Source: Pseudomonas costantinii (lineage in GTDB: Bacteria; Pseudomonadota; Gammaproteobacteria; Pseudomonadales; Pseudomonadaceae). Taken from it: a DNA stretch of 64,000 nucleotides. This document shows positions 7,537-15,953 of this stretch, one piece after another. The position numbers were made by a program, and so were the translations under genes. The stretch's first letter is position 1, and each line of letters starts with the position of its first letter. The DNA is taken from contig NZ_MDDR01000039.1 in the NCBI RefSeq assembly GCF_001870435.1, positions 1-64,000 of the forward strand, written 5' to 3'. The notes beneath the pieces are model-generated. The model had not been told where the DNA came from, ran no database searches, and worked only from the letters and a program-made list of their open reading frames with translations.

Positions 7537-9024
7537 ATGAGCGATATCCCGCTGCTGCCTCAAGTCGACGCTTTTCTACGTCGGCACCATGGACTGTTTA
7601 TCGACGGCGCCAACGTACCCAGCCATTCGAGCCAGACCCTGGCCGTCACCAACCCTGCCAACGGCACTGTCATTGCCCATGTCGCCGACGCCGATCTGGC
7701 GGATATCGACGCGGCCGTGACCTCCGCCAACCAGGGCTTCCAGCACTGGTCGCAAGCCGCACCGGCAACGCGGGGTAACGTGCTACTGAAACTGGCGGAC
7801 CTGCTGGAGCAGAACCGTGAGGAACTGGCGCAGATCGAGACCTGCCAGTCGGGCAAGATCATCCAGATTTCCCGCGCCTTCGAGGTCGACCAGGCGGCGC
7901 ACTTCCTGCGTTATTACGCCGGTTGGGCCACCAAAATCAGCGGCCAGACCCTCACCCCCTCGCTGCCCTCCTTCAACGGCGAGCGCTACACCGCCTTCAC
8001 CCTGCGCGAACCGGTGGGCGTGGTGGTGGGCATCGTGCCGTGGAATTTCTCCACCATGATCGCCATCTGGAAACTCGCCTCGGCGCTGGTGACCGGTTGC
8101 AGCATCATCATCAAACCCAGCGAATTCACGCCACTGACGATCCTGCGCATCGCCGAACTGGCCATCGACGCCGGGCTGCCGAAGGGGGTGCTCAACGTGC
8201 TGACCGGTGGCGGCCACGTCGGCAAAGGCTTAGTCGAACACCCCGGCACCCACAAGGTATCGTTCACCGGTTCAGTACCCACCGGCATCGCCGTAGGCCG
8301 CAGCGCCATGGGCGCCGGCCTCACCCGCGCGACCCTGGAACTGGGCGGCAAAAACGCTGCCGGCTTCCTGCGTGACATGGACGTGGACAAAGCGGTGGAC
8401 GGCATCATCGAAGCAGGCTTCCTGCACTCCGGGCAAATCTGCGCGGCAGCCGAACGTTTCTTCGTGCACCGCTCGCAGATCGATGCCGTGCTGGAAAAAC
8501 TCAGCCTGCGCCTCAGTCGCCTGACCATCGGCTCGCCCCTGGACGAACGCACCGAATTCGGCCCGGTGACCCACCACCAGCACCAACTGAAACTGCTCGG
8601 CTACATCGATCAGGCCCGCGCCGAAAACAATACGATCATCCATGGCGGCAACCTCATCGACCGCCCCGGCTGCTACGTCGAACCCACGGTGATCCTCGCC
8701 AACAACGCCAACGACACCCTGCTCAACGAAGAAACCTTCGGCCCCATCGCCACCTTCCTGCCCTACGACAGCGAAGACGAACTGCTCGCGCTGATGAACA
8801 ACAGCCCCTACGGCCTCAGCGCCAGCCTGTGGACCAACGACCTCGGCAAGGCGCTGCGCATGGTGCCGGCCATCAATGCGGGCACGCTGTGGATCAACAT
8901 GCACACCCTGCTCGACCCGGCGGTGCCGTTTGGGGGCAATAGGTCTTCGGGGGTTGGGCGGGAGTTTGGCAGTGCGTTTATTGAGGATTACACCGAGCTT
9001 AAGTCGGTGATGATTCGCTACTGA
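7537..9024 (+). CDS. Aldehyde dehydrogenase, phenylacetaldehyde dehydrogenase-like
   Basis: A 495-residue NAD-dependent aldehyde dehydrogenase. The catalytic Cys is at residue 302 (GQICA) and the general base Glu at 268 (LELGGK), both at canonical positions. FTGSVPTG forms the nucleotide-binding turn and PWNFSTMIAIWK the conserved segment before it. The sequence is closest to FeaB/StyD-type enzymes that oxidise arylacetaldehydes to the acids. ATG 7537 is chosen because AGGAA precedes it; the longer frame from 7459 runs through the putative operator. It is divergent from the monooxygenase and probably under the same AraC regulator. Confidence 0.8.
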   Translation: MSDIPLLPQVDAFLRRHHGLFIDGANVPSHSSQTLAVTNPANGTVIAHVADADLADIDAAVTSANQGFQHWSQAAPATRGNVLLKLADLLEQNREELAQIETCQSGKIIQISRAFEVDQAAHFLRYYAGWATKISGQTLTPSLPSFNGERYTAFTLREPVGVVVGIVPWNFSTMIAIWKLASALVTGCSIIIKPSEFTPLTILRIAELAIDAGLPKGVLNVLTGGGHVGKGLVEHPGTHKVSFTGSVPTGIAVGRSAMGAGLTRATLELGGKNAAGFLRDMDVDKAVDGIIEAGFLHSGQICAAAERFFVHRSQIDAVLEKLSLRLSRLTIGSPLDERTEFGPVTHHQHQLKLLGYIDQARAENNTIIHGGNLIDRPGCYVEPTVILANNANDTLLNEETFGPIATFLPYDSEDELLALMNNSPYGLSASLWTNDLGKALRMVPAINAGTLWINMHTLLDPAVPFGGNRSSGVGREFGSAFIEDYTELKSVMIRY

Positions 9025-9100
9025 GGCCCACAGACTGGACACACTTTTTACCTGTGGCGCCTGATCAAACAACGCCCATCCAACAAACAAAGCAGACTCC

Positions 9101-9212
9101 CTGTGGGAGCTGTCGAGCTTTAGCGAGGCTGCGATGGGGCCGTGTCAGGTAATAAAGTTGTCAACTGACAGATCGCCTTCGCAGCCTCGCTAAAGCTCGA
9201 CAGCTCCTACAG
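9101..9212. repeat. REPIN-type palindrome
   Basis: GGAGCTGTCGAGCTTTAGCG (from 9106) and its reverse complement (ending about 9208) form arms of nearly 30 bp around a central spacer. The outer part GTGGGAGC is the hallmark of Pseudomonas REP sequences arranged as a doublet. It lies between convergent genes, the usual place for these elements. Mobilised by REP-associated transposases elsewhere in the genome, as known for the class. Confidence 0.85.
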
Positions 9213-9247
9213 TTGATCTTCGTAGGGATGGATGAGGTGTGGTGACC

Positions 9248-10180
9248 CTACCAACTGCCCATCGCCAAACTGTGCGGTGAAAACTCGACAAACTGCCAGC
9301 GCAACGCCAACGCGGCCGGGCGCCACACTGCATGCTCCACGGTCACCGTCCACAACCGCTGGGCGCCCTCGAACTGTGCCACTTCCGGGCCACCGAGAAT
9401 CAGCGAAGTCCGCCCGGCCACTTGCAACACGTCCCCCGATTCAAAATCGATAAACAACAACCCCGCTACCGGGTTGGCCTGCAAATTACCCAAGGTGTTG
9501 AAGAACAGGTTCCCGGCGAAGTCGGGGATGGTCAGCAGATTGCCGTCGACGCGCACAAAGCCGGTATTCCCGCCACGATGGGAGACGTCCACCGAGCGTT
9601 GGCCGTCCACGTCAACGTAGCTGGCGACGAAGAAGGTGTCGGCCTTACGGATCATGGTTTGTGTCGCTTCATCCAGGCTGTTGGAGCGCTCGGCCACGGT
9701 GCCAGGTTTACGGGCGATGGCGTCAACGGGCCGCAGCTGGATGTACTTGGGACAATTGCCGAAAGTGTGCACCACGTCGACCGAGAAGCCGTCGTGATCC
9801 AGCGTGCTGACCCGACCATTCATACGGTTGCGGCGCCGGGTGTTGAGGTCGATGCCGAGCACGCCCACGGAGGCGCCACGGCCCAATGCAGACCACGCCG
9901 GGTCACTTTTGGACGGCAGGCTATCGATCTGCAACGTCTGCGGATCGGGTGAATGAGCAAACCCCGGCGCACCTTCCAGCAGCGTCGCCCACGGGATGCC
10001 CTGCTCATCCACGGCGCCCAGCATCAGGTACGGCAGCAACGGATAGAAATCCCGATGCTGCTCAGGCAAGTGGTCACGAATAACCTTGGGCCCGATCGTC
10101 GCCATGCGCTCAGCGACACCGGCACTTTCTTGCAATTGGCGTTCCCCGGCATGCCAGGGGGACTGTTCGATCGGGTTCAT
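9248..10180 (-). CDS. Pyridoxamine 5'-phosphate oxidase-like FMN-binding protein
   Basis: A 310-residue protein with a PNPOx-like split barrel. PYLMLGAVDEQGIPWATLLEG near residue 55 and FVASYVDVDGQRSVDVSHRGG near 190 are two barrel halves typical of the longer members of this family. ATG 10180 has AGGTGA at the right distance; a GTG nine bases earlier is also possible. The family binds FMN or a related flavin, but the reaction is unknown; it is not the PdxH of vitamin B6 synthesis. Such genes are often found with a glutathione S-transferase and LysR regulator, as here. Confidence 0.75.
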   Translation of the reverse strand: MNPIEQSPWHAGERQLQESAGVAERMATIGPKVIRDHLPEQHRDFYPLLPYLMLGAVDEQGIPWATLLEGAPGFAHSPDPQTLQIDSLPSKSDPAWSALGRGASVGVLGIDLNTRRRNRMNGRVSTLDHDGFSVDVVHTFGNCPKYIQLRPVDAIARKPGTVAERSNSLDEATQTMIRKADTFFVASYVDVDGQRSVDVSHRGGNTGFVRVDGNLLTIPDFAGNLFFNTLGNLQANPVAGLLFIDFESGDVLQVAGRTSLILGGPEVAQFEGAQRLWTVTVEHAVWRPAALALRWQFVEFSPHSLAMGSW

Positions 10181-10259
10181 GGCAATCACCTCAGGTCAGA
10201 TGCCCCAATGCTGCGCCCCTCCAGCCAGCGAGAGAATGCCCACGCAAAGCAATCCACTG

Positions 10260-11144
10260 TTACACCCACTGAAATGCCGGATGCTCGCGCAACGCCGCCA
10301 CGCAGTGATCGACAAAACTGCGCACGCGCAGCGGTGCATTGCGGCCTTCGCGGTAGACCACATGCACCGGCAAGGGCGGCAGTTCATAAGTGGACAGTAC
10401 CCGGCGCAATTGCCCACTGAGCAGATGCTCGTGAACCGGGTAACTCAGGCAACGAACCAGCCCCGCGCCATGCACAGCGGCATTGATCGCGCCTTGCACC
10501 GTGGCGCAGCTCAACCGCGCGCGGGCCTTGAGCTGACAACCCTGGAAGTCCCAATAGACCTGGTCGGCACTGGCGATCAACCGATGTTGCTTGAGATCCT
10601 CCGGGCGTTGAGGCTCGCCGTTCGCCGCGAGGTATTCAGGGCTGGCGCAGAGGATATGCCGCACCTGCCCGACCGTTCGTGCGATCAGCGATGAGCTGGG
10701 CAGCTCGCCAACAAGGATCGCCACATCCAGCCCCTCTTCATGCAGATTCGGGTAATAGTCGTGGTAGCGGGCCACCAAGTGCACATCGGGGTAGCGCTCC
10801 ATATAGTCGGCCAACACCGGCGCCATCACGTAGCGACTGAACAGCAACGGCAAAAACACCCGTAAATTGCCCTGGGCCTGCACATGCAAGCCTTTGGCCG
10901 AGGCTTCGGCAGCGTCCACGGCGGCCAGCAGGCGTTCGCAGTCGGCCATGTAAGCGCTGCCCGCTTCAGTCAGGCTGACACCTCGGGTACTGCGCGCCAG
11001 CAACGGCACGCGCAGGCGGGCTTCCAAGCGTGCAATCGCGCGTATCAGGGTCGGGCCAGAGACTTGAGCACGACGTGCCGCCGCGGCCAGGCTCGGTTGC
11101 TCGGCCAGCGCCACGAACAGTTGCATGTCGCGATAGCGCTCCAT
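10260..11144 (-). CDS. LysR-family regulator
   Basis: A 294-residue LysR regulator. The winged HTH is at residues 1-60 (QPSLAAAARRAQVSGPTLIRAIARLEARL) and the substrate-binding domain follows from about 90. It starts at ATG 11144, where ATGA overlaps the stop of the LysR gene upstream, so the two are translationally coupled. It is clearly paralogous to that neighbour (both share a MQVF/MQLF...LAEAGSAYMADC-like layout). It belongs to the group that regulates nearby enzymes such as the PNPOx-like protein. No effector can be proposed. Confidence 0.85.
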   Translation of the reverse strand: MERYRDMQLFVALAEQPSLAAAARRAQVSGPTLIRAIARLEARLRVPLLARSTRGVSLTEAGSAYMADCERLLAAVDAAEASAKGLHVQAQGNLRVFLPLLFSRYVMAPVLADYMERYPDVHLVARYHDYYPNLHEEGLDVAILVGELPSSSLIARTVGQVRHILCASPEYLAANGEPQRPEDLKQHRLIASADQVYWDFQGCQLKARARLSCATVQGAINAAVHGAGLVRCLSYPVHEHLLSGQLRRVLSTYELPPLPVHVVYREGRNAPLRVRSFVDHCVAALREHPAFQWV

Positions 11145-12064
11145 CAGCCGCGCCGCTTCATCGCCGGGTTCAGGGCAACGTCCTGGCCCAGGCGCTGGGT
11201 AAGAAAATCCACAAACGTGTTGATCTTGGCCGGTACTCGACCGCTTTTCTGGAACACCACCTGGATTGGCAGTGGTGCGGGTTCAAACGCTTCGAGCACA
11301 ATCTCAAGCTCACCCGCCGCCACCGCCGACGCAACCTGATAGGACAGCACGCGAGTCACACCCCAACCCAGGCGCGCCAGGTTGATCGCCGCATTGTTCG
11401 CAGTGACGACCAGCCGTGGTGCGATAGGCGCCACCAGCGCCTGGCCTTCGTGGACAAACTGCCATTCGTTCACTAACTGGCTGGCGGACGAGGCGACGAT
11501 CTTCGCTTCACGCAATTGTTCGGGGTGTTGCGGCCGCCCCTGCTGATTGAGGTAGCTGGGCGATGCGCACACCACCCGGCGCACTTCCCCGACCTTGATC
11601 GCCTGCTGCCCCGGCTCCTGTAAATGGCCGATACGCACGGCCACATCGACGCCTTCATCGACCATGCTCACCACACGGTCGACGAGCAAGGCGTTGATAT
11701 TCACCAGGGGAAACCGGTCGAGGTAATCGCCAAGTACCGGCGCCACATAGCGTTCGCCAAACAGCACCGGCGCGGTCACTGTCAGGTGGCCGCAAGGGAT
11801 GGAATAACTGCCCGCTGCCGCCTCCTCGGCTTCATCGAGTTCGGCGAGGATGCGCCGGCAATCTTCCAGATAACGCTGCCCGGCTTCGGTCAGGTGCAGA
11901 CTGCGGGTAGTGCGCGCCAACAGTTGGGTGCCGATGCGTTGTTCCATGGCGGCGATGGCCCGAGTCACACTGGGCGGCGAGGTTTTCAGGCGGCGCGCGG
12001 CGGCGGCAAAGCCCTCCTCCTCAGCCACCGCCAGGAACACCTGCATTTCATGAAATCGATCCAT
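11144..12064 (-). CDS. LysR-family regulator
   Basis: A 306-residue LysR protein with HTH at residues 1-60 (EEGFAAAARRLKTSPPSVTRAIAAME) and a periplasmic-binding-like effector domain. Its stop codon overlaps the start of the next LysR gene. It lies 18 bases downstream of the GST stop on the same strand, so GST, this gene and the next LysR gene look like one transcript. The group resembles AphB/DsdC-like regulators with the motif GHLTVTAPVLFGERYVAPVL. Confidence 0.85.
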   Translation of the reverse strand: MDRFHEMQVFLAVAEEEGFAAAARRLKTSPPSVTRAIAAMEQRIGTQLLARTTRSLHLTEAGQRYLEDCRRILAELDEAEEAAAGSYSIPCGHLTVTAPVLFGERYVAPVLGDYLDRFPLVNINALLVDRVVSMVDEGVDVAVRIGHLQEPGQQAIKVGEVRRVVCASPSYLNQQGRPQHPEQLREAKIVASSASQLVNEWQFVHEGQALVAPIAPRLVVTANNAAINLARLGWGVTRVLSYQVASAVAAGELEIVLEAFEPAPLPIQVVFQKSGRVPAKINTFVDFLTQRLGQDVALNPAMKRRG

Positions 12065-12082
12065 CCGCCCGCCTCTTGAAGG

Positions 12083-12715
12083 TTACTGTGATTGCAAACC
12101 GGCCGCCGTGCGCGGCATCCCGACAAAACCCGGTAGCGCTTCGATGCTGGCGAGCCAGGCGCGCACATGAGGGTAGTCGGCCAGCGACACATTGCCTTCC
12201 GGCGCATGGGATACGTAGGTGTAGAACGCGATATCGGCAATGCTCGGCTGTTCGCTGGCCAGGAAGCGGCTTTTGCTCAATTGTGCCTCCACCAGTTGCA
12301 ACAACGCGTGGGAGCGGTTGATGGCCGCAACGGTGTCGACCTCGGCCCCAAACACCACCGCCAGTCGGGCAACGGCAGGCCCGCCGTGGAGTTGGCCGGC
12401 TGCCGCCGAAAGCCAGCGTTGCACGCGGGCTTGCCCTACCGGATCGCTCGGCAGCCATTGGCCGTTGCCGTATTGGTTGGCGAGGTAGACCAGGATCGCA
12501 TTGGAATCCGCCAGCACGGTGCCGTTGTCATCAATCGCCGGCACCTGGCCGAAGCTATTGAGGGTGGCGATAAACTCGGGGGTTTTGTGGGCGCCTTGCT
12601 TGAGGTCGACCAGGATAAATTCGTGGGGCAAACCCAACAGGGACAGCATCAGTTCAACCCGATGCGAGTGACCGGACAGTGGGAAACCATAGAGTTTGAT
12701 CGCAGGCTGGGTCAT
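12083..12715 (-). CDS. Glutathione S-transferase family protein
   Basis: A 210-residue GST. The N-terminal thioredoxin-like domain has YGFPLSGHSHRVELMLSLL, with Ser in the position of the catalytic hydroxyl, and the glutathione-binding segment GQVPAIDDNGTVLADSNAIL. The C-terminal helical domain carries the conserved SIADIAFYTYV. ATG 12715 follows TTGGAGCC; the upstream extension to 12772 is not supported. The substrate is unknown. It is the first gene of a transcript with two LysR genes. Confidence 0.85.
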   Translation of the reverse strand: MTQPAIKLYGFPLSGHSHRVELMLSLLGLPHEFILVDLKQGAHKTPEFIATLNSFGQVPAIDDNGTVLADSNAILVYLANQYGNGQWLPSDPVGQARVQRWLSAAAGQLHGGPAVARLAVVFGAEVDTVAAINRSHALLQLVEAQLSKSRFLASEQPSIADIAFYTYVSHAPEGNVSLADYPHVRAWLASIEALPGFVGMPRTAAGLQSQ

Positions 12716-12822
12716 GACAGGCTCCAAAAATGAGAGGGTATCGACGCGACACATGCTCCACCGCTGCCCCAACCGATGGAATCACCAGAAATTACAATCA
12801 AGCATTTCATCCAGCGAAACAA

Positions 12823-13695
12823 TCACTCGCCAAACAATTCAACAATCAGATTGAACAGCGTGGTCTTTACCGCGCTGTCCAACTCGGTCCAAGCCAAGCC
12901 GGTGGTGGCCTGGAACGCGCCCAACTCCAGGTGCCGCGACACGCAGTTGGCCGGCAGTGCCCGCGCAGCCTGCTGCGGTAACACGCCGATGCCCAACCCG
13001 GCTGAGACCAGCGCGAGCATGGTGGTGAACTCACCCAGTTCAGAGGCGATGTCCAGAGTCATGCCCACAGCCTGAATAAACTCGTCATAGAAGCCCGGCG
13101 CATAACGCCGCGCCAGGATGTACACCGGCACCTTGAGCAAATCAGCAGGCTGGATCGATTCCTGAGCCGCCAACGGATGATCCATCGGCAACGCCACGCA
13201 AAAACTCTCGTGCAGCACGGCGCGGGTTTGCACGCCGGGATAGGCCGCAGGCAGACGCATCAGCCCAAAGTCCAGTTGGCCGTTCTTCAAGGCGGCGGCT
13301 TGATCGGGGCCGGGCATGTCCTTGAGTTCCAGCTCGATACGCGGGTAGCGCTGGTGCACCGCGCGGATCAGTTGCGGCAACAGTTGCGGCAATACCGACG
13401 AGACAAAGCCCAGGCGTACCCGGCCGATTTCCCCTCGATTGGACGCCCGCGCCGCGTCCGCCGCGCGGGCAGCCTGGTGCAAGGTGGCCTGGGCCTCAGG
13501 CAGGAAAACCCGGCCGGCTTCCGTCAGCGTCACCGAATGGCGATTGCGGTCCAGCAGGCGCACGCCCAAGCCACTTTCCAGCAGCTTGATTTGCATGCTC
13601 AGCGCCGGTTGCACGATCGACAGCTGCGCCGCCGCCCGGCCGAAATGCAGCTCCTGAGCGAGCACCACAAAGGCACGCAAGTGCTTGAGCTCCAT
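12823..13695 (-). CDS. LysR-family regulator of the idonate locus
   Basis: A 290-residue LysR protein of the CbbR/BenM-like group. The HTH is at residues 1-60 (LHFGRAAAQLSIVQPALSMQIKLLE) and the effector domain contains DFGLMRLPAAYPGVQT. ATG 13695 is chosen because GGGAGG lies just upstream; the longer frame to 13860 has no support. It is divergent from the gntP remnant and the idonate dehydrogenase genes, the normal arrangement for a LysR activator of a neighbouring operon. Confidence 0.85.
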   Translation of the reverse strand: MELKHLRAFVVLAQELHFGRAAAQLSIVQPALSMQIKLLESGLGVRLLDRNRHSVTLTEAGRVFLPEAQATLHQAARAADAARASNRGEIGRVRLGFVSSVLPQLLPQLIRAVHQRYPRIELELKDMPGPDQAAALKNGQLDFGLMRLPAAYPGVQTRAVLHESFCVALPMDHPLAAQESIQPADLLKVPVYILARRYAPGFYDEFIQAVGMTLDIASELGEFTTMLALVSAGLGIGVLPQQAARALPANCVSRHLELGAFQATTGLAWTELDSAVKTTLFNLIVELFGE

Positions 13696-13846
13696 CAAGC
13701 CTCCCTGGTTATCACGAATATTGATCACCCGATCACAAATGAAAATTGGACGCTGACCCGCGACTGCGGTGAAGTAACCCTGCGTCATACACAATATGAC
13801 AGGGCTTGGCCTATAACAATGAGAACAAGGAGGCACCCTGCTCGGC

Positions 13847-14014
13847 ATGACTAACGACACTTATCTGCTGCTGGATGCGCTAATCACAACTATCGGATTG
13901 TTATTGTTGATCACCCGCTTCATGGTCCACCCCTTTGTCGCCTTGGGGTTCATCATGCTGCTGTCGTCTATGGTGTTCAGCATTAGGAGAGGTATCCCAT
14001 GCAAAACGTTTTAG
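13847..14014 (+). pseudogene. Remnant of a GntP-type gluconate/idonate permease (internal deletion)
   Basis: A short frame of 55 codons starts at ATG 13847 with AAGGAGG upstream. Residues 1-33 (TYLLLDALITTIGLLLLITRF then VHPFVAL) match what I know as the N-terminus of gluconate:H+ symporters, which are about 450 residues long. It then passes straight into FIMLLSSMVF, which resembles the hydrophobic C-terminus of the same family, and runs into the start of the dehydrogenase gene. This is best explained by an in-frame or near in-frame deletion of the permease core. It is missing from simple gene calls because of its length. Assignment rests on memory of the family, not a search. Confidence 0.55.
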
Positions 14015-14772
14015 ATAACTTCCGCCTCGACGGCCGGCTCGCGCTGGTCACGGGTTCCAGCGCCGGTATCGGCCTAGCGCTTGCCCGCGGCCTGGCTCAG
14101 GCCGGTGCGCGGGTGGTGCTTAACGGGCGCAACCGCAGCACCCTGCGCGATGCCGCCGCACTGTTGGCGGCGGAAGGCCTGGAGGTGCACACCCAGGCGT
14201 TTGATGTAACCGACAGCGCGGCGATTCAGGCGGCCGTGGCGGATATCGAGTCGCGCCTCGGCCCGCTGGAAATTCTGGTGAACAACGCCGGCATGCAACG
14301 CCGTGGGCCGCTGGAGGACTACAGCGAGCAGCACTGGCGCGAACTGATCAGCACCAACCTCGACAGCGCGTTCCTGGTGGGCCAGGCCGTGGCGCGGGCG
14401 ATGATCCCGCGCAAGCGTGGGCGCATCATCAATATCTGCTCGGTGCAAAGTGAACTGGGCCGCCCGGGTATCGCGCCATATGCGGCGAGCAAGGGCGCGT
14501 TGAAAATGCTCACCAAGGGCATGGCCATCGACTGGGGCCCGCATGGGCTGACGGTCAACGGCATCGGCCCGGGCTATTTCAAGACCGAACTCAACGCCAA
14601 CCTGGTGGCCAACCCCGAATTCAGCGAGTGGCTGGTGCAACGCACCCCAAGCCGACGCTGGGGCGACGTGGCGGAGTTGGCCGGCGCGGCGGTGTTCCTC
14701 GCCAGCGACGCCGCGAGCTTCGTCAACGGCCATATCCTCTACGTCGACGGTGGCATCACCGCGTCGCTGTGA
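13999..14772 (+). CDS. idnO: Gluconate 5-dehydrogenase-like SDR
   Basis: A 257-residue short-chain dehydrogenase. TGSSAGIG at residues 18-25 is the cofactor loop, NNAG is at 95-98, and the catalytic Ser, Tyr 161 and Lys 165 appear in the YAASK region. The family interconverts 5-ketogluconate and gluconate with NADP(H). AGGAG precedes ATG 13999. The adjacent L-idonate dehydrogenase gene supports the idonate pathway assignment. The permease gene that would normally be next to it is reduced to a remnant. Confidence 0.75.
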   Translation: MQNVLDNFRLDGRLALVTGSSAGIGLALARGLAQAGARVVLNGRNRSTLRDAAALLAAEGLEVHTQAFDVTDSAAIQAAVADIESRLGPLEILVNNAGMQRRGPLEDYSEQHWRELISTNLDSAFLVGQAVARAMIPRKRGRIINICSVQSELGRPGIAPYAASKGALKMLTKGMAIDWGPHGLTVNGIGPGYFKTELNANLVANPEFSEWLVQRTPSRRWGDVAELAGAAVFLASDAASFVNGHILYVDGGITASL

Positions 14773-14802
14773 TCCTGGCCGCCGTAAAGAAAGGAGAACG
14801 CT

Positions 14803-15849
14803 ATGCACGCTATTGTCTGCCACGCCTCGAAAGACCTGCGGGTCGATCCCCAGGATGAGCCGCAAACCCTCGCCCCCGACCAACTGCGCGTGCGCATCGC
14901 CCGTGGCGGCATCTGCGGTTCGGACTTGCATTACTACCAGCACGGCGGCTTCGGTACTGTGCGCCTGCGTGAACCGATGGTGCTTGGCCATGAAGTCTCG
15001 GCCGTGATCGATGCGGTAGGCAGCGACGCCGGGCCGTTCAAGGTCGGCCAGCGCATTGCGGTGTCGCCGTCACGCCCGTGCGGTGGTTGCCGATATTGCC
15101 ATCAGGGCCTGCCCAACCATTGCCTGAACATGCGTTTCTACGGCAGCGCGATGCCCTTCCCGCATATCCAGGGTGCGTTTCGCCAAAGCCTGGTGATCGA
15201 GACCCATCAAGCCCATCTGTTGGCCGATACTCTCAGCCTCGCCGAAGGTGCATTGGCCGAGCCGTTATCGGTGGGTTTGCACGCGATCCAACGCGCCGGT
15301 GCGGTATTCGGCAAGCGCGTGCTGGTGACCGGTTGCGGCCCGATCGGCAACCTGCTGATCGGCAGTCTGCGCGCCGCCGGTGCCGGTGAAATCGTCGCCG
15401 TGGACCTGTCTGCCGGCGCCCTTGCCTGCGCCGAAAAAATGGGCGCCACCCGCACCCACAACATGGCCGACGACGCCGACGCACTTAAACGCTACACCGC
15501 TGAAAAGGGCTACTTCGACGTGATGTTCGAAGTGTCCGGCAGCGCCCAGGCCCTGCGTAACGGCCTGGAGTGCATCGTGCCACGCGGAGTGTTGGTCACC
15601 GTGGGTTTGGGTGGTGATGTGTCGCTGCCGCTCAACCTGCTGGTGAGCCGGGAAATCGACCTGCGTGGCACCTTCCGCTTCCATTCGGAGTTTGCCCAGG
15701 CGGTGGACTTGCTCAATCGCCAGATCATCGATGTGCGCCCGGTGATCTCCCATACCGTGCCGTTTGGCGATGCCGTGCAGGCATTTGAGTTGGCGGCGGA
15801 TAAGCGTCAGGCGATGAAGGTGGTGCTGGATTTTGGCGTGGCTGATTAA
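14803..15849 (+). CDS. idnD: L-idonate 5-dehydrogenase, zinc-dependent MDR family
   Basis: A 348-residue medium-chain dehydrogenase. Catalytic zinc ligands are Cys 38 (GICGSD) and His 63-Glu 64 (GHE). The structural zinc site is Cys 93, 96, 99 and 107. The nucleotide-binding fold shows VTGCGPIGNLLIG. IdnD oxidises L-idonate to 5-ketogluconate, which the enzyme of the preceding gene reduces to gluconate. AAGGAG sits before ATG 14803, 30 bases after the SDR stop, consistent with an operon. Sorbitol-type dehydrogenases are close relatives, so the substrate is inferred partly from context. Confidence 0.8.
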   Translation: MHAIVCHASKDLRVDPQDEPQTLAPDQLRVRIARGGICGSDLHYYQHGGFGTVRLREPMVLGHEVSAVIDAVGSDAGPFKVGQRIAVSPSRPCGGCRYCHQGLPNHCLNMRFYGSAMPFPHIQGAFRQSLVIETHQAHLLADTLSLAEGALAEPLSVGLHAIQRAGAVFGKRVLVTGCGPIGNLLIGSLRAAGAGEIVAVDLSAGALACAEKMGATRTHNMADDADALKRYTAEKGYFDVMFEVSGSAQALRNGLECIVPRGVLVTVGLGGDVSLPLNLLVSREIDLRGTFRFHSEFAQAVDLLNRQIIDVRPVISHTVPFGDAVQAFELAADKRQAMKVVLDFGVAD

Positions 15850-15856
15850 GCCCTGA

Positions 15857-15929
15857 AAGCGACTGGACCGTTGGCGAGTGTCTGTCTACGCTCACCACCG
15901 AGTGGAGCAAGGAGTCGTTCCAGTCGCTT
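15857..15929. terminator. Long inverted repeat after idnD
   Basis: AAGCGACTGGA (15857-15867) is repeated as its exact reverse complement at 15919-15929, eight bases after the idnD stop and before the next gene. The intervening 51 bases can fold further. It lacks a clear T-run, so it may be a processing or folding element rather than a classical terminator. Confidence 0.4.
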
Positions 15930-15953
15930 CACGTCATTGAAGGAGCAGTCCCC

